A DNA stretch of 64,000 bases from NCBI RefSeq assembly GCF_020012125.1, contig NZ_JAIFAG010000001.1, positions 3,100,001 to 3,164,000 on the forward strand. Direction: 5' to 3'. A program made the translations under genes and the position numbers. This DNA comes from Hymenobacter psoromatis (GTDB taxonomy: Bacteria > Bacteroidota > Bacteroidia > Cytophagales > Hymenobacteraceae). The notes below the pieces were generated by a model that had not been told where the DNA came from, searched no databases, and saw only the letters and a program-made list of their open reading frames with translations. Position 1 is the stretch's first letter, and each line of letters opens with the position of its first letter. Below, piece by piece: positions 44,442 to 54,114 of the stretch.

Positions 44442-45512
44442 CTACCCCTTCATCACCCGCTCCTGGCGCATCACCGACTCCAGATGCACGGCCTCCATGT
44501 AGCGCTCCACGAAATCTTCGGTGAGGCCTACCTGGGCACCCTGACGCTTGCTGCGCGCCAGAATCTCGTTTAGGCGGGCAGTTTGCAGAATGGTAATGTC
44601 GTTGTCCTTCTTGTACTGACCGATTTTTTCGGCCACGGCCATGCGGCGGCCCAGCAGCTGCATCACCTCGGCATCGAGGTTGTTGATTTGCTCGCGCAGG
44701 CCGGCCAGGGCGCTTAGAAACTCTTCTTTATCAGTGGTTTCGTGCCGCCACACCAAGTCGGTAATAAGCTGCTGCAGCACCTCGGGCGTGATTTGCTGCT
44801 TGGCATCGCTCCAGGCATTGTCAGGGTCGATGTGGCTCTCAATCATCGTCCCATCGAAGTCGAGGTCCAACGCCTGCTGGGCCACGGCAAACAGCGTATC
44901 GCGCCGGCCGCAGATGTGGCTGGGGTCGTTGAGGATGGGCATCTCGGGCAGCCGGCGCTTCATCTCGATGGGCAGGTGCCACATGGGCGCGTTGCGGTAG
45001 TCGGTGTTGCCGTAGCTCGAAAAGCCCCGGTGAATCATACCCACCTGCTTTAAGCCCGCCTTTTGCAAGCGCTCAATGGCCCCTACCCACAGCTCCAGCT
45101 CGGGGTGAATGGGGTTTTTGACCAGCACCGGAATATCCACCCCGCGCAGCGCATTGGCAATTTCCTGCACTGAAAACGGGTTGCCGGTGGTGCGCGCCCC
45201 CACCCACACCAGGTCTACGCCGAAGGCCAGACAGTCTTCCACGTGCTTGGCGGTGGCTACTTCCACGGCCACGGGCAGGCCGGTTAGCTCGCTGGCTTTC
45301 TTGAGCCAGGGCAGGCCCTTGGCCCCTACCCCCTCAAAGCCGCCGGGCTTGGTGCGGGGCTTCCAGATGCCGGCGCGCAGCGCCTGAACCTTACCCGTGG
45401 CGGCTAGGCGCTGGCAGGTTTCGAGCACTTGCGCCTCGGTTTCGGCCGAGCACGGGCCAGAGATGAGGAAAGGCTTATCCTCGGGTTTGCGATTGAACAG
45501 GTCGTGAAACAT
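44442..45512 (-). CDS. Bifunctional DAHP synthase / chorismate mutase
   Basis: A 356-residue fusion. Residues about 1-260 are a type I-beta 3-deoxy-7-phosphoheptulonate synthase (first shikimate step; ISGPCSAET, RAGIWKPRTKPGGFEG, DPSHICGRRD). Residues about 265-356 are an AroQ chorismate mutase (LREQINNLDAEVMQLLGRRM and VAEKIGQYKK). This order is typical of Bacteroidota. It is the last gene of the aromatic amino acid cluster. Confidence 0.95.
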   Translation of the reverse strand: MFHDLFNRKPEDKPFLISGPCSAETEAQVLETCQRLAATGKVQALRAGIWKPRTKPGGFEGVGAKGLPWLKKASELTGLPVAVEVATAKHVEDCLAFGVDLVWVGARTTGNPFSVQEIANALRGVDIPVLVKNPIHPELELWVGAIERLQKAGLKQVGMIHRGFSSYGNTDYRNAPMWHLPIEMKRRLPEMPILNDPSHICGRRDTLFAVAQQALDLDFDGTMIESHIDPDNAWSDAKQQITPEVLQQLITDLVWRHETTDKEEFLSALAGLREQINNLDAEVMQLLGRRMAVAEKIGQYKKDNDITILQTARLNEILARSKRQGAQVGLTEDFVERYMEAVHLESVMRQERVMKG

Positions 45513-45547
45513 GGGGGGTGGTTGGTAATTATTAGTTGGTGATTGTT

Positions 45548-45655
45548 AAAGAGAACGTCATGCTGACGACAGGAAGCATCTCGCGTGAGATAGTAAATTC
45601 AATCGTTCAATGATGCGAGCGAGATGCTTCCTGTCGTCAGCATGACGTTCTCTTT
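45548..45655. repeat. 37-bp perfect hairpin, GAACGTCATGCTGACG family
   Basis: Arms 45548-45584 and 45619-45655 are exact reverse complements (outer word AAAGAGAACGTCATGCTGAC). It lies between tyrA and the DAHP synthase gene inside the apparent operon. Confidence 0.9.
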
Positions 45656-45670
45656 TGATGTCCTACTTTT

Positions 45671-46519
45671 TCAGGGAATAATCTTCCGTATCTCATTGGC
45701 CTGCTCCAATTGCGCCGTCAGTCCGGCATAGTCTTCACCAGCCAGCAATTCGCGCAGCTTACGCAATTGCGATAGATGCTCATCGAGCACATCCAGCAGG
45801 TTTTCCCGGTTTTGGCGGAAGATGGGCACCCAAGTGGCCGGAGCGCTCTTGGCCAACCGCACCGTGGAAGCGAAGCCGCCACCGGCCAGGTCAAAAATGC
45901 GCTGCTCGCCACGCTGCTCTTTCTCCAACACCGTGAGGGCCAAGGCAAACGAGGTGAGGTGCGAGATGTGCGATACATAGGCCGTGTGCAAATCGTGCTC
46001 GGCCCCGCCCAAGTGCAGCACCCGCATGGGTAGCGCCCGAAACAGTGCCTCTACCGTGGCTACGGCGTCGGCGTCGCTGGCCGCCGCGTCGCAGATAACC
46101 AGCGTCTTACCCTCAAACAAACCGCGCACGGCCGCGTCGGGACCCGAGTATTCGGTACCGGCCATTGGGTGCGCGGCCACAAAGCGGCCCCGGCGCGGGT
46201 GCCCCGCCACGGCCGCCAGCAGGTTGCTTTTGGTCGAGCCCACGTCGATAACCACTTGCTGGTCAGTAAGCAAGTCTAATACCTGGGGTAGCACGGTCAG
46301 CAGCGCATCTACCGGTACGGCCACGATGACGAGGCCTGCCAGGGCCACGGCCGCCGACAGGTCGGCCTCGATTTCGTCGACCAGGCCCAGCTCCAGCGCC
46401 CGACGGGCGTAGGGGGGGTAGGCCTCCACGCCGATAAGGCGGTCGGCCAGGCCGTGCTGCCGTAGGCTGAGCGCCAGTGAGCCGCCGATAAGACCGAGGC
46501 CGATGATGGTGATAGTCAT
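45671..46519 (-). CDS. tyrA: Prephenate dehydrogenase
   Basis: A 282-residue NAD(P)-dependent dehydrogenase turning prephenate into 4-hydroxyphenylpyruvate for tyrosine. NAD loop GLGLIGGSLA is at residues 7-16. HPMAGTEYSGP and HDLHTAYVSHISHLTSFALAL (read in parts) are family motifs. No ACT domain is attached. Part of the pheA-aminotransferase-tyrA-DAHP synthase cluster. Confidence 0.95.
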   Translation of the reverse strand: MTITIIGLGLIGGSLALSLRQHGLADRLIGVEAYPPYARRALELGLVDEIEADLSAAVALAGLVIVAVPVDALLTVLPQVLDLLTDQQVVIDVGSTKSNLLAAVAGHPRRGRFVAAHPMAGTEYSGPDAAVRGLFEGKTLVICDAAASDADAVATVEALFRALPMRVLHLGGAEHDLHTAYVSHISHLTSFALALTVLEKEQRGEQRIFDLAGGGFASTVRLAKSAPATWVPIFRQNRENLLDVLDEHLSQLRKLRELLAGEDYAGLTAQLEQANEIRKIIP

Positions 46520-46535
46520 TAGGTTTACTAAAAGT

Positions 46536-46641
46536 GAACGTCATGCGGCGCGAAGCAGCTCGCCCGCGCCGTTCGGGTGTCGTTCAACGATTGAGGTTAC
46601 TGCTGCACATAAGCTGCTTCGCGCCGCGCCGCATGACGTTC
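46536..46641. repeat. Hairpin of CGTCATG family overlapping the aminotransferase 3' end
   Basis: Left arm 46536-46560 (GAACGTCATGCGGCGCGAAG...) pairs with 46612-46641, where the right arm has an extra GCCGC copy. The middle has TGTCGTTCAACGATTGA as in sister elements. The right arm lies inside the aminotransferase CDS and encodes part of its C-terminal tail. Confidence 0.85.
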
Positions 46642-47805
46642 TTTTTGCATCGTTTCAACTCTCTCCAACGCCTCGCGCAGCACACTTTCGGGCTGGCACA
46701 GGCTGGCGCGGATGTAGCCGAGCCCGTTGCTGCCGAAGATGCCGCCGGGCGTCAGAAACACGCGGGCTTCGGCCAGCACAGCGTCGCTCAGGGCGTAGCC
46801 ATCGGCATACGCCGGTGGCACGGCAGCCCAGATGAACAGGCCCACCTGGCCCGGCGCGGGCGCGCCGCCCAGGGCGCGCAGCAGCGCCACCACTAGCTCG
46901 CGCCGGGTGCGGTACGTGGCATTCAGCTCCGCAAACCAGTCGTCGCCGAGCGCCAGCGCCGCCACAGCCGCCTGCTGCGTGCCCAGGAACATGCCCGAAT
47001 CCATGTTGCTCTTGAAGCGCAGCACCTCCGTCAGCCAATCGGCGCGGCCCACCAGCATCCCTACCCGCCAGCCGGCCAGGTTATGGCTCTTACTAAGTGA
47101 ATTCAACTCCAGTGCTACCTCCTTAGCGCCCGGAATGCTGAGCAGGCTTGTGGGCGGCGTCTCGTTTAGCACAAAGCCGTAGGGGTTATCGTGCACCAGC
47201 ATAATGCCGTGCGCTGCGGCAAACTCGACCAGCTGCTGCAAAAACGCGGGGCTGGCCGGCGTGCCGGTGGGCATGTGCGGGTAGTTGACCAGCATCATTT
47301 TCACGCGGCTTAAATCAGTCCGAGCCAGCGCGGCCAGGTCAGGCAGCCAGCCAGTGGCGGCGGTCAGGTCATACTCGCGCACCTCAGCCCCGCAGATTTC
47401 GGCCACCGCCCGGTAGGTGGGGTAGCCGGGATTTGGAATCAGCACCGCGTCACCGGCTTCCAGGAAGGTCATGCCGAGGTGCATCAGGCCCTCTTTGGAG
47501 CCGGCCAGCGGCAGCACTTCGGTGGCGGGGTCGAGGACCACGCCGTAGCTTTTTTGGTAAAAGCCGGCCATCGCTTGGCGCAATGCCGGCGTGCCCTGGT
47601 AGCTCTGGTAGCCGTGCGCGCCGGGCTGGCCGGCAGTAGCGGCCAGTGCCGCTACCACGCTGGGATGCGGCGGCAAATCGGGGCTGCCGATACCCAGGCT
47701 GATAATATTGGCCCCGGCCGCATTGAGTGCGGCCAGCTCGCGCAGCTTGCGCGAAAAATAATATTCGCCGGTGTGGGCCAGGCGACTGGCGGTGGTGATA
47801 GTCAT
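46597..47805 (-). CDS. Class I/II PLP aminotransferase (aromatic/aspartate type)
   Basis: A 402-residue fold-type I aminotransferase. PLP lysine is Lys239 in SLSKSHNLAGWR; PNPGYPTY and NYPHMPTG loops are as in the aspartate/LL-DAP aminotransferase group. Position between pheA and tyrA suggests it handles prephenate-derived keto acids. The C-terminal tail (KERHAARREAAYVQQ) is encoded by the repeat at 46612-46641 and is probably not part of the fold. Confidence 0.9.
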   Translation of the reverse strand: MTITTASRLAHTGEYYFSRKLRELAALNAAGANIISLGIGSPDLPPHPSVVAALAATAGQPGAHGYQSYQGTPALRQAMAGFYQKSYGVVLDPATEVLPLAGSKEGLMHLGMTFLEAGDAVLIPNPGYPTYRAVAEICGAEVREYDLTAATGWLPDLAALARTDLSRVKMMLVNYPHMPTGTPASPAFLQQLVEFAAAHGIMLVHDNPYGFVLNETPPTSLLSIPGAKEVALELNSLSKSHNLAGWRVGMLVGRADWLTEVLRFKSNMDSGMFLGTQQAAVAALALGDDWFAELNATYRTRRELVVALLRALGGAPAPGQVGLFIWAAVPPAYADGYALSDAVLAEARVFLTPGGIFGSNGLGYIRASLCQPESVLREALERVETMQKERHAARREAAYVQQ

Positions 47806-47880
47806 TAGGTTAATAAGCTAGAGAAGGGCGTCACACTGAGCAAAATGAAGCATATTGGTAAGCTTGTGAGTAGTGGCTAA

Positions 47881-48384
47881 TCACTCGGCATGCAGCAGCG
47901 ATTCAACTAGCTTCTGCACTTGTATTAGCGTAATGCCATCACGCTGGTCAATTGTTAACGGATGATTTTCTTCAAAAACCTCTATATTTGGAATGATACC
48001 TACCCGTTGCGTGTGTACCCAAGTTTTGCAGTTGACAGTGTTTTCATAGCCTGGAATTTCGGTTTGCAACCAGCCGAAATAAGGCATCTCCTGTACTCGC
48101 AAGGGGTCGTTCCACATTTCCTGAGACCGAATAAATTTCTCCTCGCTAAGCGAAGTCCAAACGTTCCAAATAAACGTTTCGGTATAATTCAAAATTGGTA
48201 TTTCTATTCTCCCTCTAACAAAAAAATGCTGTTCATCTATTACGCACCAATCAGCTGACATTTCAATGCGGATTTCCCGCTCCTCCACCGGAATACTGTA
48301 GTAATATAATGGAACTTCAGCTCCAAAGCACAACGGTAATTCCTCGTGGTATTGGCCGCAGGTTACGCAAGTAAAACCAGACAT
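47881..48384 (-). CDS. DUF2199 family protein
   Basis: A 167-residue protein matching the DUF2199 pattern: FTCVTCGQYHEELPLCFG (zinc-ribbon-like CxxC near the N-terminus), ADWCVIDEQHFFVRGRIEIP, and FIWNVWTSLSEEKF. Function unknown. It starts 4 nt after the pheA stop but is clearly AT-richer than its neighbours, so it may be a late insertion into the operon. Confidence 0.85.
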   Translation of the reverse strand: MSGFTCVTCGQYHEELPLCFGAEVPLYYYSIPVEEREIRIEMSADWCVIDEQHFFVRGRIEIPILNYTETFIWNVWTSLSEEKFIRSQEMWNDPLRVQEMPYFGWLQTEIPGYENTVNCKTWVHTQRVGIIPNIEVFEENHPLTIDQRDGITLIQVQKLVESLLHAE

Positions 48385-48388
48385 AATG

Positions 48389-49288
48389 TTAGCCTGAAAG
48401 CTGTGAGGAGATATGGCTTTGAGTAGAATGATACTCTTTTAATTCCACTACCCCTTCCTCCCTAAACACCATATTGCCGCGCTCATAAGCGCCCAGCACC
48501 CGCAGCTCCTCCGTCACGGCGGGTAGTTCGGCCAGCAGCCGCGCTAGCTGGGCGGGGGCGTCGAACTCCACGTCGGCGTGGAAGCCGTAGTGCCAGGGCT
48601 GGCTAGGGCGCGGGCACGACTGCAACTTACTCAGATTCAGGCCGTGGCTCGCTACCAGCGTGAGCACCCGCGCCAGCATGCCCGGCGCGTGCGAGGTGTA
48701 GAAATACAGCGAGGCTTTGTCGGGCCGGGCCACCGGGCGGGCCTCGGCGGCGCGCTCCAACACCAGGAAGCGGGTGTAGTTGCTGGGGTCGTCGTTGATG
48801 GCGGAGGCCAGCACTTGCAGCCCAAACGCCGCGGCGGCTTGCGCCCCGGCCACCACGGCCACGCCGGGCATCCGGCTTTTGGCCTGGCGCTGGGCACTGA
48901 GGCCGGTATCCTCGGTTTCGACCAGTTGCCAGTCGGGGTGCTGGCTCAGAAAATCGCCGCACTGGCGCAAGGCCATCGGGTGCGAGTGCACGGCCCGCAC
49001 GTCGGCCAGCGTGGTGCCGGGCAGCGCCAGCAGGTGCTGGTGAATGGGCAAGTACACTTCGCCGGTAATGGTGAAGTCGGCGCGCTCCAGCAGCAAATAA
49101 TTTGGTAAAATACTACCGGCCAGCGAGTTTTCCATTGCCATGAGGGCCACCTTGGCGCGGCCATCGGCCACCTGGGCCACCACCTCGCTAAAGGTGGCGC
49201 AGAAATTCAGCGCCGGAGTCGACCCGAAGTACTGGCGGGCCGCTACCTCGTGAAAACTGCCTTGAAACCCTTGAATGGCGACTTTCAT
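48389..49288 (-). CDS. pheA: Prephenate dehydratase
   Basis: A 299-residue enzyme making phenylpyruvate from prephenate. Opening MKVAIQGFQGSFHEVAARQYF (read in parts), the ALMAMENSLAGSI loop and the C-terminal ACT domain with GMLARVLTLVASHGLNLSKLQS (parts) are typical; the ACT domain should bind phenylalanine for feedback. The terminal tail after the ACT domain (ELKEYHSTQSHISSQLSG) looks non-conserved, next to the DUF2199 junction. ATG 49288 is chosen over an upstream start. Lead gene of the cluster. Confidence 0.93.
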   Translation of the reverse strand: MKVAIQGFQGSFHEVAARQYFGSTPALNFCATFSEVVAQVADGRAKVALMAMENSLAGSILPNYLLLERADFTITGEVYLPIHQHLLALPGTTLADVRAVHSHPMALRQCGDFLSQHPDWQLVETEDTGLSAQRQAKSRMPGVAVVAGAQAAAAFGLQVLASAINDDPSNYTRFLVLERAAEARPVARPDKASLYFYTSHAPGMLARVLTLVASHGLNLSKLQSCPRPSQPWHYGFHADVEFDAPAQLARLLAELPAVTEELRVLGAYERGNMVFREEGVVELKEYHSTQSHISSQLSG

Positions 49289-49335
49289 TTTAAATATAAA
49301 GTATGACTTGTGGCGGAAGCTGCTTCGGAAAAGCA

Positions 49336-49369
49336 TAAAAAAAGCGCCACTCGGGGAACGAGTGGCGCT
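49336..49369 (-). terminator. Terminator downstream of the Gfo/Idh gene
   Basis: AGCGCCACTCG / CGAGTGGCGCT (49343-49353, 49359-49369) followed on the minus strand by a run of T. It isolates pheA from the upstream oxidoreductase gene. Confidence 0.85.
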
Positions 49370-49498
49370 GCTAATTTTCGGGGCTTAGCTACATGGCGAC
49401 TCGTTCTACGCGGGCGGCGTAAAATAATAGAAGCCAAAAAAGTAGCGATTGCTGAACATGATACCTGCTGAATTGGGCGGCAAGGTAGTGCGCGATTG

Positions 49499-49550
49499 GC
49501 AATTATCAATGAGCAATGTCGGGCATTAATAAGTGCCCATTGATAATTGC
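49499..49550. repeat. 12-bp inverted repeat near the Gfo/Idh stop
   Basis: GCAATTATCAAT (49499-49510) and ATTGATAATTGC (49539-49550) enclose a GGGCA/TGCCC inner stem. Lies 6 nt after the Gfo/Idh stop codon. Confidence 0.7.
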
Positions 49551-49555
49551 ATTAG

Positions 49556-50917
49556 TTATGCCTGCTCCTCGGTGGGCGGCGTGCCCCGGAAGGCATCGGT
49601 TTTGCCTACCCCTACCGTCAATTTTACCGGGCGGTTCTCTTTGGCCGACTGATAGATAGCTTCCATAATACGTTGGTCCTGCAAGCCTTCCTCGCCGGGC
49701 GTGTAGGGCGTTTTGTTGTCGCGTACGCATTCGGCCATGTGGTCTAGTTCGAGGGCAAACTGCTGCTTATCAGGGTTGCTGGGCTGCTCGGTTACTTGCT
49801 TGCCACCGGGGGCGTGCACCAGTTCCTGCTTGAGGCCTTTGTAGGGGAAAGCCGGGTCCATCTTGATGGTACCGGCTTCGGCGTGTACCATGTAGTTTTT
49901 GGAATCGAAGGAGCCGTAGCCGCTCATGCACTGCGAGATAGCTCCGCTGGGGAAGCGCAGCGTAAAGGCCACGTTTTCTTCAATGTCCTTAAACCGGTCG
50001 TCGCCGGGCGTGCTGTAGGTATAGGCCGACACCTCGGTAGGCTCTTCGCCCAGCAAAAAGCGCGTAGTGTTGAGACAATAAAGACCCACGTCGGGCAGTG
50101 AGCCGCCGCCGGCCAGGGCTTTTTTATGGCGCCACTGCTGGTCGTGGGCCTGGTTCTGGCAGTCCATCATCTGGATGAGCTTGGTCTGACCGTAGGTTTT
50201 TGCGCGCACTAGCTTCATGGCAGCCCGGTTGAGCGGCTCGTACTGAATGCGGTAGGCAATCATGAGCTTTTTGCCCGCCTTATTGCAAGCCTCAATCATC
50301 TCCTCGCACTCCTTCACAGAAGTAGCCATCGGCTTTTCGCAGAGAATGTGCTTGCCGGCTTTTGCCCCCCGAAGGGTAAATTCGTGGTGCATCGCGTTGG
50401 GCAGCACAATGTAAATTACCTGCACCTCGGGGTTGTCCTTGAGCTTGTCGTAGGTCTGGTACGAGTAGCAGCTACTGGGCTTAATACCGTACTGCTTAGC
50501 TACTTTGGCCATTTTGTCAGCATCACCGCTCACCAGGGCCACCGGCTTGGCGTGCTTACACTGGCCAAAAGCGGGCAAGATTTCGGCCAGCGTGAGATGG
50601 CCCAGCCCCACGAGGGCGTACCCCACGCGCTGGTCGGGCGCGTCGGGATTCAAAAAAGGGCCGGCTTTAGGGTCGGTGGGCGCTTCGAGGGAGGGTAGGG
50701 TGATATCGAGCGGGCCCGTGACGGGCGGCAGTGCAGCGTCTCCCAGGCTGGCGGCTTCGGCGGCGGCCAGGGGTAGGGTCGAGGCCAGACCGGCGGCCAG
50801 CAGCCCGCGCCCAGCGTGGTTGATAAATTGGCGGCGCGAGGCGTCGCAGGCCGTATCGGCGGTGGTTTCAACCGCAACGCGGTCGAGGCTATCGGCAGTG
50901 GAAATCTCGTGGAACAT
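49556..50917 (-). CDS. Gfo/Idh/MocA family oxidoreductase with Tat signal
   Basis: A 453-residue dehydrogenase-like protein. Residues about 26-55 form a twin-arginine signal (Arg28-Arg29 in SRRQFINHAGRG followed by a hydrophobic Ala/Leu stretch), so it is exported folded, with its cofactor, to the periplasm. The Rossmann domain follows (YALVGLGHLTL), then CEKPMATS, the family Lys-Pro. Sugar or glycan substrates are typical; specificity unknown. Confidence 0.9.
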   Translation of the reverse strand: MFHEISTADSLDRVAVETTADTACDASRRQFINHAGRGLLAAGLASTLPLAAAEAASLGDAALPPVTGPLDITLPSLEAPTDPKAGPFLNPDAPDQRVGYALVGLGHLTLAEILPAFGQCKHAKPVALVSGDADKMAKVAKQYGIKPSSCYSYQTYDKLKDNPEVQVIYIVLPNAMHHEFTLRGAKAGKHILCEKPMATSVKECEEMIEACNKAGKKLMIAYRIQYEPLNRAAMKLVRAKTYGQTKLIQMMDCQNQAHDQQWRHKKALAGGGSLPDVGLYCLNTTRFLLGEEPTEVSAYTYSTPGDDRFKDIEENVAFTLRFPSGAISQCMSGYGSFDSKNYMVHAEAGTIKMDPAFPYKGLKQELVHAPGGKQVTEQPSNPDKQQFALELDHMAECVRDNKTPYTPGEEGLQDQRIMEAIYQSAKENRPVKLTVGVGKTDAFRGTPPTEEQA

Positions 50918-51082
50918 GGTAGAAAGTAAAGAGTAGGAAGCCAGGGAAAGCTGGCTCTACGTGCCGGAGGGGGCCCAGCGTTGCCGGCCGGCAGAGTAAG
51001 CTCGGCGGTGATAACCTCTCCCGTGCTGACCGGTTTAGCAGGGGTCAATTACTAGCTGCCAGCGCTTTATGATTTAGTATAA

Positions 51083-52216
<1,134 letters not shown>

Positions 52217-52443
52217 GGATTAACAAATTAGAGCCTTAGAAATTACGTAAAACTTCTAATCCTAAATCATTTTGCATCGCATTTGATTGGCTGCTACTCC
52301 CTCATACCAAGTCGGAATAATAGAGCCTTGCCGCGCATGACGGGGGTAGGGCGACTACTACGGCGCTAAACGGCCGATGGCTAAGCAGAGCTTTTGGGGC
52401 TGAAGTATGGTTAAGCTCGCGCGGCCGGCCGTTTTGCTACTGG

Positions 52444-53049
52444 CTACTTCGTGGCGGCGGGGTCGATGAGGTGCAGGTCGGTTTCGGGGTCGGCTTTTTT
52501 ATAGAGCGGCGTGGGGTACACGGTCAGAAATAGCTCGACAGTAGGGAACACATAGGCCTCGATGAGGTGGCCACCCTCCACGCGGCCGTCGGGGTGGCTA
52601 ATGGCCAGGTGGCTGTGTACCACGGGCTTGCCATCGACCAGGGCCACGTCGCCGAGCAGCGACACCAGCTCGACTGGCCCCTGCACGTGGTTCAGGCGGT
52701 ACTGCTTTTTCTGAGGGTCGAACCAGGCCGTGGTTACTTGCTGAAAGGCCCCAATGGCCGAAAAATGCGCCGCCTGCACGTGCTCGGCGGTGGCAAAATC
52801 GGTGAGGCCGCTCAGCACCTCATCGCCCTTGGCGAAGATGAGCACGTAGTTCTTAACACCGCCCTGCTCACTGAGTAGCTTGTGCTGCAGGCCAGGGGCC
52901 TTGCCGGAAGCAATGGGATGGTTGGGCGACTGATATTCGATGGCAGACATGGGTTTGCGAGGTTGGGTTTGGGCGTGGGCGGCCGGGCCGGCGAGCAGCA
53001 GCGCCAGGCCCACGCAATAGGCTGAAGAGGATACACACTTAATTTTCAT
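52444..53049 (-). CDS. Exported PPC/DUF296 domain protein
   Basis: A 201-residue protein with a signal peptide (cleavage near AHAQ, residue 27) and one PPC (DUF296) domain: GDEVLSGLTDFATAEHVQAA (20 residues), HFSAIGAFQQV, and the metal-binding-like HSHLAISHPDGRVEGGHL. PPC domains in plants bind DNA with AT-hooks; here export and lack of AT-hook argue against DNA binding. Function unknown. Confidence 0.85.
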   Translation of the reverse strand: MKIKCVSSSAYCVGLALLLAGPAAHAQTQPRKPMSAIEYQSPNHPIASGKAPGLQHKLLSEQGGVKNYVLIFAKGDEVLSGLTDFATAEHVQAAHFSAIGAFQQVTTAWFDPQKKQYRLNHVQGPVELVSLLGDVALVDGKPVVHSHLAISHPDGRVEGGHLIEAYVFPTVELFLTVYPTPLYKKADPETDLHLIDPAATK

Positions 53050-53405
53050 AGCGACAACGGGGCCGCACGGCGGCTCACTACTTGCTGCCTACGCAAAGCA
53101 GGCCGTTGCAGGCGCATTTTCCTTTGCCTAATGCTCAGGAGCTGAGGTGGCCTGTTTAACCTATTACCTAGCCTGACTTTTCTCAACAAACGAAAAATTA
53201 CAGCACAGACTCATTCCTGCATTAACATGGATGAGCATAAAACTCATTTTTTGCGATTGCTTAAATTAGGAAAAATTTTAAAGTTATAATGATATGGGTG
53301 CGAATTTTAATTTTAGCACTTTAAGTGTTAAAATTAACCGATTATTAACTGTATAGACCCCACCTACTTCTGTTTAGCGGTCATTTTTAGCCCGTAATGT
53401 GGGCT
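53050..53405. other. AT-rich intergenic region of 356 bases with a 14-bp dyad
   Basis: Visibly AT-rich compared with surroundings. TTAATTTTAGCACT (53307-53320) and AGTGTTAAAATTAA (53324-53337) form a dyad with one mismatch and a 3-nt spacer. No ORF of note. Could be a protein-binding site for the divergent/convergent neighbours. Confidence 0.5.
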
Positions 53406-53999
53406 TCACTTAGGCGCGCTGGTCGGCTGTGTGTTGCGCAGCACTTGCACGGCCTGCCCAAGCGAGTAGCTTGCGCTGAGCCACAAAATAATGCCTGCCC
53501 CGAGGGCGACGCTCGCTTGCCACTCCAACTGTGACAGGATAAATAAACAGCCAAGCGTCCACGCCAGCAAGGCTCCGCCTGTTATGTAGTGGGCCGGATA
53601 GTGAAAAAGACGGGCGAGAGGAAAAAAATGCAGCCCCACAATCCCCGCGATAAAGGGCGTGAAATAGGCGGTGAGCCCCAGCCGAGGCAAGAGCCAACCG
53701 GCAAAAAAAATAGCGCTCCACTGCACGGCATTGACCACGCCAAAAACGCGCCGCTCGCGCCGCCTGCGGAGGTCGTTGGCCAGGCCGGGCGCAGGTGGCG
53801 GCAAGCGCTTCACATGGCGTAACACCCAACTTCCCGTGAGCACGAGCGCCAGCAGGCCCAGGCTCACAAGCGCCCCAGTGGCAGGACGAAGACGATGGGT
53901 AGCTACGAGCCATAAGGCGAACCAGGCGCTGCCAAAGGCAGCCAGGAACAAAGCTCCGGTGGCGCGGCCGGTTAGTTGGTCAGTGTTAGCAGTTAGCAT
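53406..53999 (-). CDS. Integral membrane protein, about six helices (DUF7010-like)
   Basis: A 197-residue membrane protein. ATG 53999 (MLTANTDQLTG) is preferred over a start 108 nt upstream with a charged non-membrane N-terminus. Segment GIVGLHFFPLARLFHYP followed by HYITGGALL resembles DUF7010 proteins; this is a weak match from memory. No function known. Confidence 0.7.
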   Translation of the reverse strand: MLTANTDQLTGRATGALFLAAFGSAWFALWLVATHRLRPATGALVSLGLLALVLTGSWVLRHVKRLPPPAPGLANDLRRRRERRVFGVVNAVQWSAIFFAGWLLPRLGLTAYFTPFIAGIVGLHFFPLARLFHYPAHYITGGALLAWTLGCLFILSQLEWQASVALGAGIILWLSASYSLGQAVQVLRNTQPTSAPK

Positions 54000-54114
54000 T
54001 AACCGAAGATAGGAGCTTGCGCGTGAAGCAGGTAGGGCATTTTTTTGCAGCAGGTTTCTTTTCGCGGCAAGGTATTTTGGCGGCATCGCTCCGGGGCGGC
54101 CGGTCATTCGCCGT

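Noticed and set aside
49380..49460. 17-codon ORF rich in Phe and Tyr (MFSNRYFFGFYYF...) upstream of pheA
   Set aside because: It would suit a Phe leader peptide, but a strong terminator lies between it and pheA with no visible antiterminator, and it is too short to support.
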